From Hymenolepis diminuta (Eukaryota; Platyhelminthes; Cestoda; Cyclophyllidea; Hymenolepididae), in assembly GCA_900708905.1 (NCBI GenBank), contig CAADRB010000074.1:360236-424235 (forward strand): 64,000 bases of DNA, given 5' to 3'. The notes beneath the pieces are model-generated. The model saw only the letters and a list, made by a program, of their open reading frames with translations, was not told the DNA's origin and searched no databases. The translations under genes were made by a program, and so were the position numbers. Position 1 is the first letter of the stretch; each line of letters opens with the position of its first letter. Shown one piece after another: positions 30,101 to 39,100 of this stretch.

Positions 30101-33100
30101 AAATGTAAGAAACAAAGCATGCTTAGGTATGCGTGAGTTTTTCAAGCATTGATCATCACAGGTTCGTCATCAAATTAATGGTGATATATAAATTCTTTCC
30201 CTATTGTGATTTGAGAACAGTCAAAACTGAATTCTTATGAGAAGTTACATTAATAACCCTTTACTTAATGTTTTATTTATTAATTTTGGAATTTCGACCG
30301 GACGATTCAGCAAAGGAATTCTGATATATATGGCAATTCAGTTTGGAGAGTCTGGGAAAAAGGCATAAATATCAAATTACAAGCCACAAGTGAACTGTGA
30401 AATATGAAACAAATCACGTAGATGGGTCTGTGGTGTGCACTTCAAAGCCAGCCTATTAACTGAAACTACCATCCTCCCCAGTTTAGGAAAGGCAACTTCG
30501 TGGCGATTTATTATGAACATAAATAACTGTCAAATCCATCGAAGGAAAGGGTTTTCCAGTAATCATTTTCCCCTACCCCTTTTATAGGTGTTAATTGATA
30601 CAGTTGGTGATTCAATAGATGTTAAGTATAGAATCGGTGATCTTAGACTTTGCAGATATGTGCATTATAGTGGAACTCATAAGATTAGACCAATTCAAAT
30701 ACCACTTGCTATTTTATGCAAAACAGTAATTGTTGAATGTTTGCAGCAAATTTTAATTGGTCAAAATTTTCATAAAATCTTCTAACACCATGGATGCTTT
30801 CTTTCTTGATGACTTCCACTAAAAAACATATTTAACAGCACTTTAGTTCAATCTATATTAGATTTTTTTTCGATTTGAAATAAAGTACAAGAAGGCGGAA
30901 TGACTAGCAAATCCGTTCATAACCAATTATGTACTTTAAAAGCTTGCTGCTATCAATTTGAACTATTCATAATGTACAAGCAGGACTAGCAATTCTTCAA
31001 CTATTATTTTTATAATTGATTCCATTCTACAGACTAACAAAACACTCCAAAATTTAATAGACTTCGGAGAATTAAAGAGATAACAATTACTTTAAACTGA
31101 AGATGAAAAAAATATGATGCCCATTTGTAAACTGGAATGTTTCTTTCCGAAAAATTTTAAAGCAAACCATCCTTAAAGACAGTATAATCACGAGTTGGCT
31201 ATCACCAATTTACCGGCGCCAATCAAGCATTGACGGTAAAAATAAGTTTTTACGCAATCTTGCACATCAGATTGTCGCTCTGCCAGTTTATATACACTTA
31301 GATAAATGAAAAACCCGCCGATGCGTTCCTATTTAGAAAGAAAGCCTAATTTCATTTTAATAAACGCTTAAGTAAGATAGACACAGAGCTAAAACTGTCA
31401 ACCCTAAAACTTATCACAAACCACCACATCACCAAGGTCACATCCAAAAATCATAGATGCAAAATGAAAAACAAGAATAGCTCACCACTCGGTGGAGTGT
31501 GAATGGCTGATGTTAACTGATTGAAGTGGAATTGTGTGATTGTGGTGATTGATTCGACCAATTCCTCCATCGCAAGAAGTCTTCCACGTGGAACATCTGG
31601 GCCGGCTATAATGTGGAGGGCAATCAAAGCAGAGTCCAAACCTCGTAAGACTCGCATCCAAACTGGATGTGACCATAGAAGAGCCTCGGAAACCAGCTCA
31701 CGATTACCAACTGTGTTGTCTGAATTTCCACTTCCGCCAGCACTGCGACGCTCTAAACGGGCCTTTCTTCGTTGAATCAGATCCTTAAAATCAGCCTGGA
31801 ATAAATAAATATAGTAACGAACGTGATCATCAAAGTAGAAAATTCCTCACCACTAGTTGTGGGCAGGAATTTCTATGATTAAGAGCCTCACATTCAGCAA
31901 TTCGCATTAATGAGAATACACCAGTAACTCTTAAATCCGTAATCTCGTACACGGTTATCCGTAGAGTTATGAACTGTTACAGGGGAAAATATCGACTTGA
32001 CAAGCATATCTCTTTGGCATCGTTCTATACACTCCCATTGTGCCATTTTCACAGGACGTGAAACGAACAATCTTACTATCGTAACTATTTGTCATTTCTG
32101 TCTCTATTTGCTAGTGGGAACGTAAATTTAGCATACAAACTTTAGGGTATAATCAATTAAGGCTTTCAGTTAGTCAGTCTTCCAGTAAATCCTAAACACC
32201 ATAGTGTCCTGCGTTGACATGGCCGGTTCTCACTACTATTTCCAATCTTCACCTGAATTTCTATTCATTTTTATATTCTCTGTTTTCATATATTAGAATA
32301 TATACTTCCATTTATTCAACATTACCTCAAACCCGATTTGCTCAGCAGACAAAAAGTAAGCCATGGATATATTCACCACTTGTGGTTTTCAGATCTTCTT
32401 CTCACCTATCATTTTATTAAAAACATTCATAACACTACACTCCTTGTAGTTAATACCTTTGGTCAAGACCAAGTTTCTATTTACTCAAATAGACATTTAA
32501 GCTTATCCAACTGTCAGCCTTCTTACATCGCTTATCAACCGAGTATCTTCAAGAAGAAGCAAGGTAATCGTATGAAAGGCTACATTTTAAAGATAATTTT
32601 ACCGTCCACTCTGTGGTGAGCAATAGATGATCTACGATTGCAACATAAGCCCTTTTCAGCAGGCCTATTCATGTAAAATATAAACAAATAAAAACACGAA
32701 AGAACCTTTAACCTTTGTTACTGACTACAGTTAGATGACTGACTTACAGTAGTGGGATTCGGTGCCATCAGAGAAGAAGCGTCTCGAATATGGACTCTAA
32801 GAAGATTCAAGAAGCGCACCAAGCGTCCACTCGGCTCATCTGATATCGATCCAGCCACTCGCACCTCCTCCGCCTCATTATAGAGTGCATTCACTTCCCT
32901 TCTTGAGAGTCGTGCTTCCACAGGAGTTTGATCAACCATTGTGGCAGAATCTCCACGCCCCCCAACTGGATCCACGGTTGTCATGCTCATTTCTCCGGCA
33001 TATTTTAAGAGATCCAACCCCCCAACACGAAGCAAAAATTCTGAAATATGATTAGAGAAGCCCGTCGCCGTGGCTGCAAACTTTGCCACCTCCTCTGCAA

Positions 33101-36100
33101 TCCTTTTCTCTGCTTCTACAATCATTTCCGCTCTATCTGAATCAGATAAATCCGAGAGCGGTTCATCGTACTTGAAGCTGGATGCGAAACCATCAGCTTC
33201 ACAAGCCTCATACTCTGAGCTGTCTGTACAGGGATCTGTACTTGGAGTTAATTCGCGTTTCATTCGCTGGATGGGGGGTTTTTCTTCCTGCGAGGAATGT
33301 GAAGTATTTCTCCTTCTTCTTTGACGTTGATGTTGTTGCTTGTCGAAGGAGGCGGATTTAAAGTCTTCTGAGGAGCTGGAAGAAGACTGTGAAGTAGAAG
33401 ATATGGTCGAAGAAGAAGAGAGGTTGATTGCCACAGTTTTTCGTCTCTTTCGATGCATCTGCGAACTCGGAGATGAGACTTCAGTTATTCGACTATGGCC
33501 TGAATTGTGTTTAGACGGTGGTAGTTGGTCAGCGACTAGCATTGAACAATGAGCTAAAAAGAAAAGAGAACAAAATATGATATCGGAATAAATAAAGGAA
33601 ATTCAAATTCTTAACGATAGGAATTAGCTAGAAACGGGTAAACAGCTTTGGATATCTTATTAGTAATGTCAGAGGTGACGAGTTCGAAACCCGTCTGCAG
33701 AATCCGATAATTGACTAACAGTCAACTGAAGAATGATTAACTGTGAGTTCCCCTGCCCAAGAAGACCTTGGACACTATGTAACCTCTACTAATTTCAGTA
33801 TTTAATTAGCAGATTGAACAAACAAAGGAACAATGGGAGAGTTATCCCAAATAACCACGGAAACAAATGAACTAACGAATCGGCGAAAAAGAAACTGGAG
33901 CATCAAAAAGACAATTTAATTCAGCGGTTTCGGTAAAACAATTTATTGAAACAAGGCACCATAGGAACCCAGATATGAGATCGGTAGATCCTAAATCTCT
34001 AAAAAGGGAAACAAAAACGTACCTCAAAAGAACATTTACTACGGAACAAATGACTATTCAACTCAGCTCATTTGAAGGGCTCAGGTGTAAAACTTACACG
34101 ACTTTCGAGGAGTTCCACGAATTTCGTCTTCTTCATCTGAAGAGAAGGGAGGTTGATGAATCTGACGTCGCTTTTTCAACCGGCGATGTCGTTCCTTCGT
34201 ATCAGCAGAGGAGGAATCGTGCTGAAGAGGGAGTAAAGGAGGAGGAGAAGCAGAAGAACGAACAGAGGAAATTTTCTTGAGCCGCTCTCTGGAAGGTGAA
34301 TGTGATGTTACATGCTCATTGGTGGGAACAGGAGTGCTTGACATTGGGGTAGACTGAAATAGAAGAACATAAGCTAAATGTAAAATGACGATCACCATAC
34401 AATTTATTCTGGAACATTTCAAAAAGTACTTACATTTACCGTAACCTGTAAAGCAGTATCAGGACCATTTACGTGTTCGAGACCCACCTAATACAAGGAC
34501 GGATAACAAATACCTCGACAGAATGAGTGATCTAACTCTATTCTGATTAAGTCCAGAAGATAAGTCAACTGGAGTTCAAGCGAGCGTTTATTGAACATAA
34601 CAAACCTAATGACAGTGGTGTCATAATTCTATTCAGAGCATTTCTGAAGATCAACACATGCCATTGGCGTGACGCAGATGATACGATAGAATTTGTTATT
34701 GTCATGAAGTGCAACTTTTTCGTTCCGTTCATCTATATGTTATTAGTATGACATCTGCATTTATTTTCAATGCTTGTATTTCATTCCAGTCAACCATACA
34801 AATACAAAGATTAGTAGAAAATTCATTTGAACTCTACTATTAGCAATCCACGTTAAGTTTTCTGTTACCTACTCATGTAACCGCGACATTGGCGCTCTGC
34901 TCTACGAATATTTCCATGCTTCGATGTTTAGGTAGCTTTGAATGTCCATCTAGTGACCATAATTAGAAATACAACTCTTCATGTCTTCAGGTCTATTCTC
35001 TCTCCATTGAAGGTAGGAGGACAGTTAACCTATAAACAAGTGTACAACTACATCTAGAAATGTGAATATTAGCTACAATAGACAATTCATTACTGATATA
35101 TATTGTTTTCGGCCTTGAATTTGGGCAAACGACCTTATTTATCGCTTTAAACTGTACATTACAATCACACGTTCTACAGATTATTTGCATTGTAAAATGC
35201 AAATACTCACCCGTAAATTATCGATTCTCGGGAGAGAAGGCGGCCGACCCTTGAATTCTTCAACAAGCCGTTGAAGAGAGTGTTTTCGGGGGACGGGAGA
35301 GTCAGTAAGGCAACTAGAAACTGACGCATTATCATCTTGATCCTGCCTTCCATCTCCGCCACCTCCTATTTTCCTATCTTCTTCCTCAGATTCCTCAGAT
35401 GAAAGTATTTGACGGTGCCTCGGTGGTCTCCCCCGCCTCTCTCGCTTAGGAGAGAGTGAGACCTCACTCAGAGTGTCCTCCCTCGCCCGTTTAGACCCTG
35501 AATTCTTGCTGCCACTACCACTTTTTCCCATAGGAGCTTTATTCATTACTATGGTGTCAGCACCGCCACTAACCGATAACGGAGGTGTTTTGTGTTGTTG
35601 GCGACGTCGTTTCACTCTTTCACCGAGAGGTTCCGTGAAACCGGAGATGCCCTCGTTGTCACTAGGAATACCATTACCACGAGATGAGTGGTGGGAGGCT
35701 GAAGGGTGTTGGGGTGAGTTGTTCTCCAGAATTGGGAGGATTTGATGAGAGTGAAAACCATGCTGTTTCTTCAGGGGAGTGGTTTGATCGCGAACCTGCC
35801 AGTTAATGAGGCCCTCCAATTCGCTCTTTCGTCGACGACCTGCGAAATAAGAGGGAGTACAACAACGCTCAAGCATTGCCTAACTAACTGTCAAATTTAT
35901 CTACCTAAATCGCAAATAACCCAAACGAAAAGACCTATTCTCTTACAGGTGAAATCTAAGGTGCTCTGTGTATACTGTGATGCCAACTTAATTCATAATT
36001 AATAATCAATGGACCCAGCCAATTAAAAAAAAAACTTCCAACATCTGTAAAATCATTCTCAAAATAATCAAATCCTAAGCATGAAACAACATGATGACCA

Positions 36101-39100
36101 GTGAGATGATTTGAAAGTATTAGAAGACATACATGGAAAGATTAAGAATAACATCACCTAACACATTATTAGCTTGTAATGTCTCCTTACCAGGCAGTTT
36201 AGCATTGTCAAGCGTGACATTCAATCAAACAATCAATATAAACATGAATACTATAGTTATCATGAACGAGAACTAAGGAAATCACTCTATTAGTAACTCC
36301 AAGACATAAGGTGATTTTATTGGGTACAAAATGATAAGGCAAACTTGTGTAAATTATTCCGTTAATTTTTGTTGTCCTTCGTCCTTCAAATATGCACCAA
36401 TTATTGTCGAATAAAACATAAAATGGCCTGTGGAACATACAAAGTGATTGAAATATATCCAAACATTTAAATGTTCAAGAGTTTGCAAAGTTATCGACAT
36501 ATATCATGAAATTCGAAAGTTTTGTGAAGGATTAGTAAAAATGTTCAGACAGTTAAGAATGGCAAAGCAAGACTCAAGACCGCAGGTTCCATATTGGAGT
36601 CCCGGGTGGTTTAAGAAACCATATCTTCTCGATTCTATTCCTTCAAAAAAATGCTGCTCTAGTATGTATATGCTCAAATCGATGCAGAGACAATTAAGAA
36701 CTGTCATACAAAACTAAAGACCACTGCGGAGGAATGTTTAAAATACAACTCCAATTTCGACAAAAATCCTTACATAATGGCTATTCTTCTCAAATTCCCT
36801 TATTAAACAAAAAAGGATGGCTTATTGAAATACTCGATATTTAAATAGGGACATCCTTTAATTAATTTAATCTGAAATTACATTAGTTGAATGTGCAAAT
36901 GCAAAGCTTTTGGTTTAGGGAAAAAAATACACCACGGAATTTGATGTTTACTCTAAAGTCTTGCACAAATCTCAGCCAAAATTAAGGAACCGATTTCGGA
37001 ATCTACTTATCATTAAACGTTATCCGTCAGATTTCTTCCAAATTCGTTTAAAAAAAGATATTCTCGAGATAGAGATTGCAAATGGTCTTGATAAGATAAA
37101 AGTCAAGGATTATATTTCAAAAGTTGATGATGATACAAATTTTTTTTCATTTGCACCTTTAAGAACCATCTTGGTTGAATAAGTCTACCTTAGAGCCAAA
37201 TGATAACTTCTGCAACTAACAATGTATAGTCTGGGGAGAACACAACCAGTAACTACTAGACAACCGTTTTGATCTGAAATGCAAGCATATTAATATACCT
37301 ATGTATGGGTATAACTTTGTCCAATCCGTAAATTAAAAAGACTTTACAAACAACTTATATATTACAATATTGCAAAAATATTTTAAATCTAGTCTAATAA
37401 CCACAAAAACACACCAAAAGTTAGATTAAATAGGGATCAAAATCGTAATCTTCTTAACAGTTTTCATAAAAAGGACGGTAAAGAGAATACAGCTTAATAT
37501 TTGCATTTTCAATCCACTTTGCTAAAACGAATAGACCAATAATATATTCTGAAAAGAATGATTTGAAATAAGAAAACATGCGAAACTAACCTCGTTTCTC
37601 CTTGCTTCCAGCCTCCTGACCATTTGGAGTACTGGTGAGGGAGGAAGATGAGGTTGGATAAATTCCAGCTCCAACATTTGAGGCTGTGCCTGCATGAACT
37701 CCACTACGTCGCTCAGTCCAGGGTGAGGATGCAGATGAGGACATCGGTGGCACAGAGCCGTGCTGTCTTGCATAGGCATCACCTTCCTCGGGGGAGGCCA
37801 CAACCTCTGCATGATGATATCGAGATTTCTGAAGGTATGCAGCCAGACCCCTGGGAGGTGGAGGTGGGGGTGGTTGAGGAGGAACTGCAGGTTGTGGATT
37901 CGAGTCCCCTCTCCCATCACTGAGATCTGCATTAGTTCCTGCTGTTGTATCGAAGATGGCATTAATAGGGGAGGGGTCAGGCACAGGACCAACACTGCCA
38001 ACATTGGGGTTATTCACAGAGAGGCTACTACTATTCATGCCTGGAGTAGCAGGATAGGAACAGTTGGAGGGAACCGAAAGTGGGGGAGAACGGGGATGGA
38101 ACGAGGGGTCCATGGAAGTGGGAGTACCCGTGGATTGACCATCACTGCTGCTCAAGAGAGAGGCGATTGTACTATCTTGTTCGGAGGAGTGAAGGAGTTG
38201 ATTGAAAACGTTGCTTAACAATTGACCACTTTTTCGAGAGGTGGATGAAGTGGTTGGGGGAGGAGGGGGAATAACTAACTGTACACTTGGAGAGGGATTA
38301 GGGAGGCCTGGTGGTACTGGTGCTACTACTGCGGTGGGCAAAAGCTGGTGGTGGCGTGAGGATTGCTGTACAATAGAGCAGGGAGACGTATGAATCGGGA
38401 TCGGAACTTGAGCACCAGGTACACTTTGAGGCTTGAGTGATTCTGCTGGATTTATCGGCTGAAAAGAAGAAATATGAAGCTCGCAAATGGGAAAAAATAA
38501 TTAAGAAAATATATTGCTGTAGAGAACGGTTGCGGTGATGTTATAGAGATAATGAAATGAGCAGTCGCATATTCAATCGTTAAGAGCGGTAAAAAGAATA
38601 AGAGAGCTCCAAGACAAGTTAAACGTTTTAAGATTCCCTTTGCTACGATGTAAAGTGTTTATAAAGTATACTGAGCGATCCATATGCATACCTTCAAATA
38701 AACAAAACAGAAATATAAATATCGTATGAAATGTTCCTTATCGAAATCCTACTCCCATTTCAACTCTAACTTTACAATTTTGATCGATTAACATTGAACG
38801 CAAATGGAAAACGATAACTAATAATATTCAACTCTTGTTTTATTATTTCTGTAAGTTTTCTGCTAACGAACTAATGTACATGGGGTCAATTTCTGGTATT
38901 TTTGTAAAACAGATTTAAAATGCTAAAGGGATAATTTTATTCCCAATGTGATCTAGTTAAGCAGGTGGATACTGTCATAACGTACACCGTAAATGTTCCA
39001 TTGTAAGCCATCTGTCACTAAAACAAGTAGAGTAATTATTTGACCTCAAAATTGGAGACAATAATTGAGCAGTCATAATTTGAAAGAAAAACTCTATATG

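Noticed and set aside
33070..33552. Plus-strand frames opposite NIPBL exon 7
   Set aside because: Antisense shadows of a Ser/Glu-rich coding exon. The same applies to frames opposite exons 4, 5, 9, 11, 13, 20 and 23.
33655..33700. GAGTTCGAAACCC considered as part of a real tRNA gene
   Set aside because: No paired acceptor stem, no anticodon arm. The same holds for the other B box-like sites in the window.
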